A stretch of 64,000 bases of DNA from Siphonodentalium dalli (lineage: Eukaryota > Mollusca > Scaphopoda > Gadilida > Siphonodentaliidae). The position numbers and the translations under genes are program-made. Position 1 is the stretch's first letter. Every line of letters begins with the position of its first letter. The stretch spans positions 10,680,036-10,744,035 of the forward strand of contig CP136069.1 in NCBI GenBank assembly GCA_032622095.1, given 5' to 3'. Positions 43,401 to 55,400 of this stretch are shown here, one piece after another. The notes under the pieces were generated by a model. The model saw only the letters and a list, made by a program, of their open reading frames with translations. It searched no databases and was not told where the DNA came from.

Positions 43401-46400
43401 TCCTACGGACCCTATTTTAAACCCCCTATCCTAAAGTTTTTTTCATGGTTTTCCAGTGGGTTTTCAAGAAAACACAAAAATCACTTTTAAGCATCTAAGA
43501 ATAGATTGTTTTCTAAGTAAAAGTATTGAAATTTAGATAAAAAAAATCAAAAGTAGTTTTATGTCAATCTTGCAGAGCAAAATACACACATGAAAAGTAA
43601 ATAAGAATATGTCGAAATAAAAAAAAATTAAATTTCAAGCCTACCTACCGACACTATTTTATTTCGGCTTGTAACCCAAACCAGACATTTAATTTTCTTT
43701 GGCCTTACTGTAACTGTAACTGAGTTAGAATGTTTCTTCTATTCCAGAACTTATGACTGATGTCATATCTCCTTTAAGAAAGGAGGCAGAATGGAAGGTG
43801 TTAATTGTTGATCAGTTGAGTATGCGCATGATTTCATCATGTTGCAAGATGCATGAGATTACATCCATGGGAATAACATGTGAGTAGAATAATTAACCAA
43901 GCCATACCTCAAATCTCAAGTCAAAACACGAAGACACTAAATGGTTAGGGGAACAATTAAGGCCAAAACAAAAAAGGGTTTTGGTTCTCTTGCACACACA
44001 TGAAAAGTAAATAAGAATATGTCGAAATAAAAAAAATTATGAAAAAAATTAAATTTCAAGCCTACCTACCAACCCTATTTTATTTCGGCTTACATCATGT
44101 TGCAAGATGCATGAGATTACATCCATGGGAATAACATGTGAGTAGAATAATTTACCATTCAATACTAGTACATGTCCCTAGACATATCAGTACATCCCAT
44201 TAACACACTCATGTTGTTCCATCTCTATATGTCAAATTTGGACTCATTTAAGATATATTAACCGGTACTTCCCTTTTAAGGAATTGTTTTGGGATATTTA
44301 ATTAAGCTGCTCTGTGCCAAATTTTCTGGACTTTATTTATATGTTATGTTCTCATTATGATATTGTTTAATTTTGATTATTGTTGCATATGTATAACTCA
44401 AACTAATGCATTCCGAATACACGATACTCGCCCTAAAGCCAGGAAAATTGTTTGTTTGGCCATCAATTTTCAACAAGAATATGTAGTAAAGCACCTACTA
44501 GCAGTCATTCAATTATATTTAGGGTCTCTTTGATCTTTTTTGTTGGCAATATTACATTTTACCATAAGGTACACACTGGGCCCCTGCAAATCATGGGTTT
44601 TCATTTTGAGTTGAATTGGCCAAGATATTGCATCAAATCTCAAGTCAAAACATGAAGACACTAAATGGTTAGGGGAACACTTAAGGCCAAAACAAAAAAG
44701 GGTTTTGGTTCTCAGGCAATTTTTTTCTTCAAATCAATGAGGGAGGGAGAGTTTTATTTTATTTTTTATTTTTTTCTGTACGTAGTAACATGGACAAAGA
44801 AAGATACCTTCCTCTGTCTAGTAATAACCAGAAATATAGAGGGAAATTTGATGCATATAAACTCATTTAATCTTATATAAAAATGACATTGCACTACCAG
44901 TTTTGACTGGGTTTACCTAACATATAATGCCCTGACATTCACTATTGTTATTGTTGTATAAAATCTGATACTCTCCATGGTCCTGAATTTCATCCTGTGG
45001 CTTTCAATTGTATGGAGTTACAATTAGTATAATTTAGTTCGCAGTGAGTAATTGTAAGAAGAGCATGATGATCAGCTAATCATTTTATTAACCCTTTCAG
45101 TGCCAAGTCCGATTTTTGTATCAACCCATATTTCCTTGATCATTTTTTCAAATTTATTGATTATAATAATGTGATACATTGATGGAAAGAGCTCTCGGTG
45201 AGAGCTTTCCGATGAATGGCAACAAGCCATATTTCTGACTAAATCCTGAAAAATTACCCATAATTCTGCTGTGGTTAAGTGGTCAATTACTTTGGGCATT
45301 ACTGTACGAGTCAGGCCTTTAACTCGTCTCCCCCAAATTCAAGCTGGAAAATAGTGTGCCCAAAAATATGGAAGTTTGCCAAAAGTGCACAGATGAAGAC
45401 ACGTCTTCTATGTTCGCGCTCACTGAAGCAAGCATATTTGAAGCAATGAACACTCATTCTAAGTCGGTGCCTCCATAAATCTGTGCTGTTGCTGTGGTAC
45501 TCTGAACTTCAATACGTTGTGTTGGTTCTTTTACTCGGAGAAGAAATTGGAAATTTCACACCAACAATATGTTGAAAATGTTCTTGTAGTTTGATTTTCA
45601 AACAATTTATTATGGGTAACTTATTGTTTTTGGACCAATATTTGCATATTTTCCTTCTTTTGGTAAAAATTTTGGACTGAAATGGCCATCAGTTAGAAAT
45701 TTTCCAACCTTAGTGGGTGTCAGGTTGGAAATTTCCAACACTTGGAAAGTTTGTGTCCTGGTCCCTCCCCCCGTGGCCAGTCAAAAAATTCTAGTTATTT
45801 AAGAAAACAATATTGTCCTCCATTTGGTCAAAATTGTCACTGGAATTGTCATCAGTTGGAAATTTTCCAACATAAGTCGGGGTGTCAGGTTTGAAATTTC
45901 CAACTCTATGAATGCTTGAGGCTAGTCTAGATGCTATGATTTTGCAATTTTCTTGTTCAGATTTCAAAATTTTCGCACACCGAGCCGAACTATGGTCGGC
46001 CCGGTGTGTCCTGGCCCCACTAAGGGAGAGTATGAGGTTTTAAATTTCCAACACTAGGAAAACTTGAGGTCTGCAGTCTAGATGCTAGGATTTTGCGATT
46101 TTCTTGTTTAGTTTTCAAATTTTTCTCACACCTTAACTTATAACAGTAATGGCATGAGATGTACATGTACATGTAGCCATAAGGGCATGAAAGATTATTA
46201 AACATTAATCTTCTACCAATAACTAAAGTTTCGTGCAAATTCATCAGGTAAAGTCACGAACAGGTGTAGCTTCGTGGGAACAGGTAACGAACATTACTTC
46301 GTTTCATTCCAATATAATGGTAGATCCATTCTATATTTGTCAATATTTGAACCCGTGTTCAGACTTATACGCTTCCCAAATCTCTGTGAAAGGGCTTCCA

Positions 46401-49400
46401 GTTTATGATGTGCCCGTAGCCAAGGTGGTTAGGTCATGGATAGGATCATCAAAGTCTGGGTTAGATGAGGTTGGTGCAGGTTTGAACATTGGCCACAAGC
46501 CTTGAAATAGTGTGTCTGTCATTTGCAGAATGAGGTCCCCAGAGGGTGAATTTAGTGATGCTACCCCCGCATAGCGGGCTAGCATCACCAAATTCACCCT
46601 CTGGGAACCTCATTCTGCTGAGGTGTAAGCAGAATGAGGTCCCCAGAGGGTGAATTTTGTGATGCTAGCCCACTATGCGGGGTAGCATCACTAAATTCAC
46701 CCTCTGGGGACCTCATTCTGCAAATGACAAACACACTATTTCAAGGCTTGATGGGCCATAAGATGGACTGATTTTCAAACTTGATCTGAGATGAGTGATT
46801 TCTCAATGCGCCACTCTAATCGATACAGAGCCATGTCGATAAGAAATGAGAATTTGTTCATGTTCACTGCAGCTAGCACATTTGAAGCAATGAACACTCA
46901 TATTGTGTCCATGCCTCCATATCTATTTATATAAAAGAGTGGGATCTGTCTATTTGCGATTTTTCTCGCAGACTCAGACTAATTTCAACCAAATTTGGTG
47001 TGGTCACTTGGGGTATCCCGGCAGATGTTATAACAGTGTTATAGTTTTCAAAATTCGAATTTAATTTTGATTTAATAAAAAAATTTTTTTTGTTAAATTG
47101 AGCAAGGAGTTCAATCTAAAAAAGATCAAAATGTGTGCAGGACTTTATGTCGCTGAATAAATGTGTGCAGGACTTTATGTCGCTGAATAAATGCTCCCTA
47201 TGGGAGCCTGTTTTAGGTAGTTTGAATATATATGTGAAACTTCAGAAATTTCTGAGCAGAATAAAAATTTTATTAAGGTTTCTTGAAGCAGGAATTGAGC
47301 TCTCAGAAGCGAGGAAATTGCTTCTGATGTAAAATATAAAAAAGTTTGTCACATCAGATCGAATCATGGTTAAATCGATGGGTCTAGAGTCCCCTGCGGG
47401 GTGTCCACCTTATCGGATTTGAAAGGCCTGTACCAGTGCTTCCTAATTATTCCTGAATTTTGTTTTAAATGTGTCAAGAGAAACAGATAATTAACTTTGT
47501 GTGGCCTTAACTTCTCTTGTCGATGTCTTATTTTTTTAGATTTAAGTGCAAGATAAGGATCAAATAATGTGATAATTTATTATAATCCCTATATTTATTC
47601 TTTTCTGCAGTGGTAGAAGATATCAATAAGAAGCGAGAACCTCTACCCTCTGTGGATGCAATATATCTCATCACTCCCACTGAGAAGGTATTATATTATA
47701 TTATCATTATGTTACTATTATACATGTACCTCATCACTCCCACCGAGAAGGTATTATATTATCATTATGTTACAGCAAAACCTCTCCAAGCCGGACTCTC
47801 TATAAAATGAATTCCTCTCCATACTGACCAAATTGTCTCGTCCCGAATTCACCGAAGTGCATTCTCACTAAAAATTACCTCTACAAACTGGTAACTCTCT
47901 ATTCCGAACAGCGGACAGATTTTATAGTCCAAAAGTGAAAGTACACATCAATTTTTACCTCCGAAATCCGAACACGGAAGCGATACCAACTGAACGCACA
48001 TGCAGTACAGGGACCAGCCGAGAGGGCGACGTGGGCGACTTCTTCGCCCTAGCGCCGTCCGCTTCGCCTTATTTTTGCAGTCGGGCGAAGTTCAAGTCGC
48101 CCTGAAAATTCCAAAGTTGACTGACGAAAATCGGCAAAATTCCCCAAATAATTTATGATAATTTACAACTGTCAACAGTGATTGCACACAATACTCCACT
48201 ATCAGGGTGTTGTAAAACAATTAACACCTGTATTGCTCCAATCTGGAAGCATGTTGACAACGGAGTCTGATTACTGGCAGCTGTGAAAACATCGTCGGGC
48301 CTCAAGTGTTAATCTGGTTGTTGTGATTTTTAGATTACCGTGATTACCACACCTTACAATGAAGATTACAACTCACAGCTCTCACAATGTGTCAGTTCAT
48401 CACTCCCTCTATGGAGTTTGGTTAAAGAAATTTTAAAACAAATTCATTTGTGAAGCATATTAAATTTTCAAACGGGATTACTAATAGAGCGCAGTGAAAG
48501 TGTTCATGATTTCGTTTCGTTTCGGTTTGATAAATATTGTTGGCATTTTTAAAAACCCGAAAAATATGAAATAAAATCTTGTCATTCTCCCACAATTACG
48601 ATATAAAATGCTGCTATCCTCTCACAATTATGTTTGGGTATTATTAATAGTTATTAGGGTCATGAAGTGAACATAAAGACTCCATATTTCAACCATTGTT
48701 TCATAAGTTTAATTGACATATTACATCTCTCCTATTTTCGTTCTATAGCGACTCCTGTCGTAGTACTGTTCAATTTAAGTTTTGTAGACTCACTTCGCCC
48801 TATAGAACGGCCACTTCGCCTTATTTTGATAGTAGGGTGAAGTCATTTCGCCCTGAAAATATGGTCTAGGCTGGTCCCTGATGCAGTATATTTGATATAC
48901 ATGTACTTGATGCTGAGGTCGTTTCGGCTCTAGTGTAGACTTGGATCCTTTATGAGTTTAAATTTCTGGTCTATACGTTCAACTTTTCAGGACAACTCAT
49001 TCCTTGTGACAGGCTGATTGAACCTTTATTGGTGACAATACACTACCATCGTGTACTTTTAGCTAATTAGTGTTTAGTTTGGACAGTGGTGGTAAAATAA
49101 TAAGAGTCCAATTCAGCTCAATGATTGATGTTAACCCTTTACCCAACAGAACGGCCCTGTGCCAATGCGAGTTGACCATAGGTCGATATAAGAGAATGCA
49201 TTGGCTTAACACATATTAAAAATGATAAAATTGTCAAAGAATGTAGAAAAATATTATAAAAAATGTAAGAAAAAATTATAAAATTGTTAAAGAATGTAAG
49301 AAAAAATGGTAAAAAGTGTTAAAAAAGAATTTTTTTAGGCCAATGCATTCTCTTATATATGCGAGGCGACCTATGGTCGACTCGCATATATAAGATAATG

Positions 49401-52400
49401 CATTGGCACAAGGCATAACTGTAACCATCACAATGTGGTCAATGAACCGGTTCCAATGATATCCATATTTGTATGGTGTTATTGAGACAGACCGAAGATA
49501 TTTTAGGCTGTTGAAGCTTTATTTGGGCGTTTTTGGCCGCTTTGTTGGGTAAAGGGTTAAAACATAAGTGTCAGTGCTGTATTATCTGTGAAGGTACCAT
49601 TGTTCACTCAAAGTGTTCACTCAAAGTGTTCACTCAAAGTGTTCACTCAAAGTGTTCACTCAAAGTGTTAAATAAGCATACAGTTATCTGATCAGACAGC
49701 TGGCGTTATAATCTGGTTCAAAGCATTCGCCAAACAAAACACCGCTAATTAAATTGGTATGCAGATGTAATAGTACAAAACAACTACCGCTATTCTCAAA
49801 GTAATTGACCAGAAAAACAGGGTGATACCCCGGTCATGAACGCGGTGATACCGGTAATAAACGGTAGCGGTATCGAGACGGTCATGGCGTGGAGTTACGG
49901 TATTGGGCGATAATGATACGGTGGTCTTTTAGCGGGCACCGCATTAATTTTGTTGAATACCGCAGTGATTTTCATGGAACTCTTTTAGGGGAAGTATTTA
50001 CTCACACATACTTGTTCGCGTTAACAAGCGGTATCAGTACCGTGGTATTGGAGGATACCGCGGCATAGTACCGCCATATTAACGGGGTGACACCACGTTA
50101 TTGGTGGTCAATTACTTTAAGTATAGCGGTATACTAACTAACGATGCAACATTTTTTAGCGACATTTAAAAAATATCACCGTAATGTTTTACGTTTCCAT
50201 GTTTCCTGTCTTGTCTATACATGTATTATAACTTAATAGAACATGTTTTTAATTCGTATTATAACATGTTTTATCTATTGTTATTTATATTTTAGTTGGT
50301 AATTTATTGAATAAAGTTTAATTAATCAATACCGGTAATGAGTTGTACCGACGTCAATACATTCCGATCGTAGTGCGAATTTCTATAAATCGAACACCTC
50401 TCTAAACCAAACAGAAGAGCTGGTCTGAAGGGTGTTCGGTTTGGAGAGGTTTTACTTTTACTGTACTATTATACCTCATCACTTCCACCGAGAAGGTATT
50501 ATATTATCATGTTACTATTATAACTCATCACTACCACCTTGGGTTGCCATGACTATAAGTTTTCAGAATCGACTAATTGACCGTTCTAGATGACGGTTAG
50601 TCGATTAATTGTTCATATATGCACCCTATATTACATCCAGGTAAACAAGTGATAAATGGGAAATTACGATGACTACTGTTCTTCCATTTTGAACACATTT
50701 ATAAACTGTCAGTGTTTTATTTCATATATGTATTCCATTTCGTGTTTTATTTCATATATGCAACAAAAAATACTCATGACCTCATTTGTCTCAATGCAGT
50801 TATGATCATGTCCTTACAATTAAATACTGCTCATAATTTCCCCTTCGAGTTGAGCTAAAGTGTCATTGACACTTTGATTTTAGGGATGTTCAGCAAATAG
50901 ACGTTGTTGTTATTGATCTTATTAGCAGAGCACCCCTACACATGAACCCGATGGAGTTTAATGATAAATATAGCATTTTAACTGAATATTTATTTAATTC
51001 ATGTGTTTATCGAAGTGTTAGAACTACATCATTTCCTGACATATACTTATTAGTGTTGAAACGGTTTGTCGATTAGTCAACGTCGACGAAATTCACCAAA
51101 AGTCAACTCCAGAATCCGAAGTTGATTGGTTGCATTAAATTGTACCACAGTATGTTTTAACAGAACAATATACCAACAACCGCAACAACAGTCTTGAAAG
51201 TTAACCCTTTACCCAACAGAAGGGCCCTGTGCCAATGCATTCTCTTGTATATGCGAGTCGACCATAGGTTGCCTCGCATATATAAGAGAATGCATTGGCT
51301 TAACACATTAAAAATTATAAAATTGTTAAAGAATGTAAGAAAAAATGGTAAAAAGTGTTAAAAAAAGATTTTTTTAGGCCAATGCATTCTCTTATATATG
51401 CGAGGCGACCTATGGTCGACTCGCATATATAAGAGAATGCATTGGCACACGGCATAACTGTAACCATCACAATGTGGTCAATGAGCCGGTTCCAATGATA
51501 TCCATATTTGTATGGTGTTATTGAGACAGACCGAAGATATTTTAGGCTGTTGAAGCTTTATTTGGCCGGTTTTGGCCGGTTTGTTGGGTAAAGGGTTAAA
51601 CAAAAGCCACCCTATTTAGTAGAATTACATGTACTTACACAAACACCACTTATGAAATTGACAATGCGGATAATAAAATTTATATACATCGTTGTGCGAT
51701 GGCTGATCAAAGATAACGGTACTGGCTACTGCGCTTGTAAACCTTTGGTGTTCTTTCAATTTGTGTCGCGTCACATCACGTGCACATATTATGAACGCAG
51801 TGTGGAATTAATTAAGTATGAGACTATGAGTATGGACTAATGTGTCCAGATATTGTATGATGAATATATCATTATACATAACAACGTTAAGCAAGAAACC
51901 TATACAAAATCAACTCAAACACCGGGTATTAATTAGCTGGATACAAACTGGATACAAATCAGTTTCCGAGAGCACCGCTTCCGAGTCTCGATTTAACTAC
52001 CGGCGAAAAATGTGAACTTGTTAACAGCAATTATCTCGCTGTGATTTACTTCAATTTTAAAACGATATCAAATATAATTTGATGACCTATTTAAAGGTAG
52101 ATTCTAACTACATTTGTTGACAATGTCGGGTAGATCAAAAGTCGGGATTTTTTTACCCTGTGCCAATGCATTCTCTTATATATGCGAGTCGACCATACTG
52201 TGGTACAATTTACAATTTTAATAATTTTTTCTTGTATTCTTTAACAATATTTATAATTTCACCCATACCTATGGTCGACTCGCATATATAAGAGAATGCA
52301 TTGGCACAGGGTAAAAAAATCCCGACTTACGACTGGATTTGATATGGCAGGTCAAATATAATTTGATGACCTATTTAAAGGTAGATACTAACTACATTTG

Positions 52401-55400
52401 TTGACAATGTCGGGTAGATCAAAAGACATTATCATTAGGGAAATGTCTCGTTTTTGTAGTACTCGATAGCCACATAGTAAAAGGGAGGTTTTCCATGGGA
52501 ATGGCGGTTGTCGAATAGTCGACTTTGACTTGATTTTTCACTGATTAGACGACTATGAAAAACCCTAGTCATTTAAACACTATTTCTTATTCATATGATT
52601 CCTGTGTGTTAATTAATAAGCAAGTCTGCAAATAGTGTGCCTGTCATTTGCAGAATGAGGTCCCCAGAGGGTGAATTAGTGACGCTATCCCGCATAGCGG
52701 GCTAGCATCACTAAATTCACCCTCTGGGGACCTCATTCTGCTAAGGCCCTCAACTGCTATGGCAGACCTAGGATCAGATTGAAGTTCCCCAGTTGAAGTT
52801 GGTGATGTTCACCCATTAGGCACCTCAATTATGAAGGGAAATGTAACTAAAAACAATGTTAATTTGATACTATAGATACTTCCCAGAAGATGAGGCCTAA
52901 GCAGAATGAGGTTCCCAGAGGGTGAATTTAGTGATGCTAGCCCGCTATGCGGGGGTAGCGTCACTAAATTCACCCTCTGGGGACCTCATTCTGCAAATGA
53001 CAGACACGCTATTTGCAGGCTTGATAATAAGTCAAGTATAGCCAAATGAAAGAGCCTAGTTTGTGGATTTGAATGAGATGACATGTTTTTCTCTTGCAGT
53101 CAATCAGGAATATGATGAATGATTTTATGAATCCAAACAACACACAGTACAGAGGTGCACACTGCTTCTTCACAGAAGGTATGCATACAAAAAAATACAA
53201 ATTTACAATAGTTTTTCAATTGTCATTACATTAGTTTATATCCTATAGCCCAGAATCAAACAGACAAATTATACAAACAAAGTACACTCGTAATGCAATT
53301 GCGGAGAACATCACTGATTAAAATGCCATATATATATATTGTTCCCTGGTTTTAGAGAGAATGTCAATCAACTTCCCATTGGTCCAATCAGATTCAAGGG
53401 CGAGTGCATTCAGTTCATTGAACACGGTGACAGTCGGCACATTTCAAAGACATATTGCCACCTTTCAAGTATATTAAAATATACAACGATGTCGCAATGT
53501 GTTCAAATCTGCAGTGCCGCCAATTTGTAGAATATTCAACGATCCGACAAGAAACCATGTCGCATCATGAAATGAACTGCCGACTGTTTGCAACATATAT
53601 CAGTAGTAGACATGTTATTGGAATCTCTTTGGTACGCGATCAAAGGATGTTAACACCTCGGTTGTAGATTGAACTGTGTAAAATAAACACGGTATTCAAT
53701 AATACCCGGCATCTTCTGACGTCCGATATAAATAATGCAGATTAATCGACGATGGAATTGGTAATCGATTATCGGCTTTATCAACGGTTCATCGATTATA
53801 CGTTTAATCGTGGCACCCCTAACTTTCTATGGACATCTGCTCGGGAAATGATGGCCATGGGCCACTGCAATTATACATAGAGTAGAGCTACCCGATAAGG
53901 AGTTGTCATTTGCCCCAGAAATGAAAAATTAAATTACAAACAGTGCGCGTGCATTCTTTAAAAGAAACTAAATTCTGAAAAAATGAGAAATTGACTTATT
54001 GGCCTTCTGTTAATTGTATTGTTTGTTAATTTTTCAGCATGCCCAGATGAACTCTTCAACGAACTCTGCAAATCATCATGTGCAAAATTTCTGAAGACAT
54101 TGAAAGAGATTAACATTGCATTTCTACCTTATGAATCACAGGTTTGTGTCTATTGTAGTTAACTGAAGGTTCTATAAAGTTTTTTTTTATGTTTTAATAG
54201 TTTTTATTACGATCAATATAGATAGAATCATGCATTAACAAAATGTATATTTTTATATATATGATGAAATTAATATATGAGTTACATGTATAGTAGATGG
54301 TAAAAAGCATGTATATATTTGCACGTTCAGTATGTGTTTGTTATTTAGTAATGAGTTTTTATCTGGAGAGGGGGCACTATCTCTCATTTTGTCATTTGCA
54401 AGCCTTGAAATAGTGTGCCTGTCATTTGCAGAATGAGGTCCCCAGAGGGTGAATTTAGTGATGCTACCCTGCATAGCATGCTAGCATCACCAAATTCACC
54501 CTCTGGGGACCTCATTCTGCTTACACCTCAGCAGAATGAGGTTCCCAGAGGGTGAATTTGGTGATGCTAGCCCACTAAATTCACCCTCTGAGAACCTCAT
54601 TCTGCAAATGACAGATACACTATTTCAAGGCTTGGTCATTTGAAAAGGGTTGCTAACTGTGAATTTTTGAGAGCTTTTCTCTATAAGAAGTACCTCTGCT
54701 CACAGCTTATTTTCCGAGCCATTTTCTGAAAACACAACAGTAAATTTGTTCTCTGTTAGTTTCAGAAAAAAAAGAAGAAAAAATAGGTTACATGTAGGTG
54801 TGTGGTTGAGAACACAATAATTGTTTTTTTTATGATAGTTGTCCTGGGTTTTTTGTGGCAATTCTCTCTGAAAATAACATTATTTTGTCGCCTTGGACTT
54901 CTGGCGAAATTTATTATGGCTCACCAATCTACAATCATGTGTCATTTTAATGTAAATAATGATTAATGTTCCTCCAAGTCTTCTATCTTTATCACTTTTA
55001 ATTAGTGAAAACATCTATTGACCATTGACAAAGAATTGTTGGACATAAGTTTTAGATAAGAGAGGCCATATAGAAGAGTTGGGAGTCCTGAATATATATT
55101 TTATTCATTTGTGTAACGTAAAGGCATTGTTTGAAATAATTTTTTTTTTTTATTTGAGTCTCAAACACCGCCACATGAAAATAAATGGCCCGCATTGGAC
55201 GTTTTATTCCATTTTTATGACCAAAAATTCATATATCGCGACGAGGCTAGGTTTCGTGGCCATATAGCGACGAGGCGACCTTGGTCGCTGAGTTACTATA
55301 TGGCCACGAAAACTAGCCGAGTTTCGATACATGAATCGTTAAAACACATTGTGTATATAACACATTTATCTACCATTGGTGTGACAGAATTCACTGCAAA

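Larger units (their letters stand above)
47773..50463. mobile_element. pogo/Tigger-like element carrying three nested insertions (intron 3)
   Basis: Starts CAGCAAAACCTCTCC and ends ...GGAGAGGTTTTACTTTTACTG, flanked by TA (47771-47772, 50464-50465). The flanks join into 'attatgTActattatac', which matches the uninterrupted repeat unit at 47707-47723, so the empty site is visible. The body aligns with the 991-bp copy at 41027-42017; the extra length is a hAT-like element (48008-48880), a piggyBac-like element (49131-49560), a mariner-like MITE (49785-50131) and a 13-bp minisatellite. Confidence 0.85.
47667..50538 (+). repeat. Tandem copies of the exon 3 tail and donor, split by a transposon
   Basis: The last 21 nt of exon 3 plus its intron start recur. 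Original: CTCATCACTCCCACTGAGAAG at 47667-47687. Copies: 47730-47750, 50475-50495 (two changes) and a partial one at 50524-50538. The first three are followed by GTATTATATTAT. The unit is ~50-60 bp. The nested transposon 47773-50463 lies within the second copy. Confidence 0.85.

Noticed and set aside
46403-46597. Recurring frames containing [13 protein letters not shown] (46403, 58830, 59762)
   Set aside because: They are translations of the hAT-like MITE hairpin, not a protein family.
50880-53822. One large hAT element bounded by 'agcacccctac' and GTGGCACCCCTAA
   Set aside because: The supposed ends do not form matching inverted repeats and no 8-bp duplication was found.
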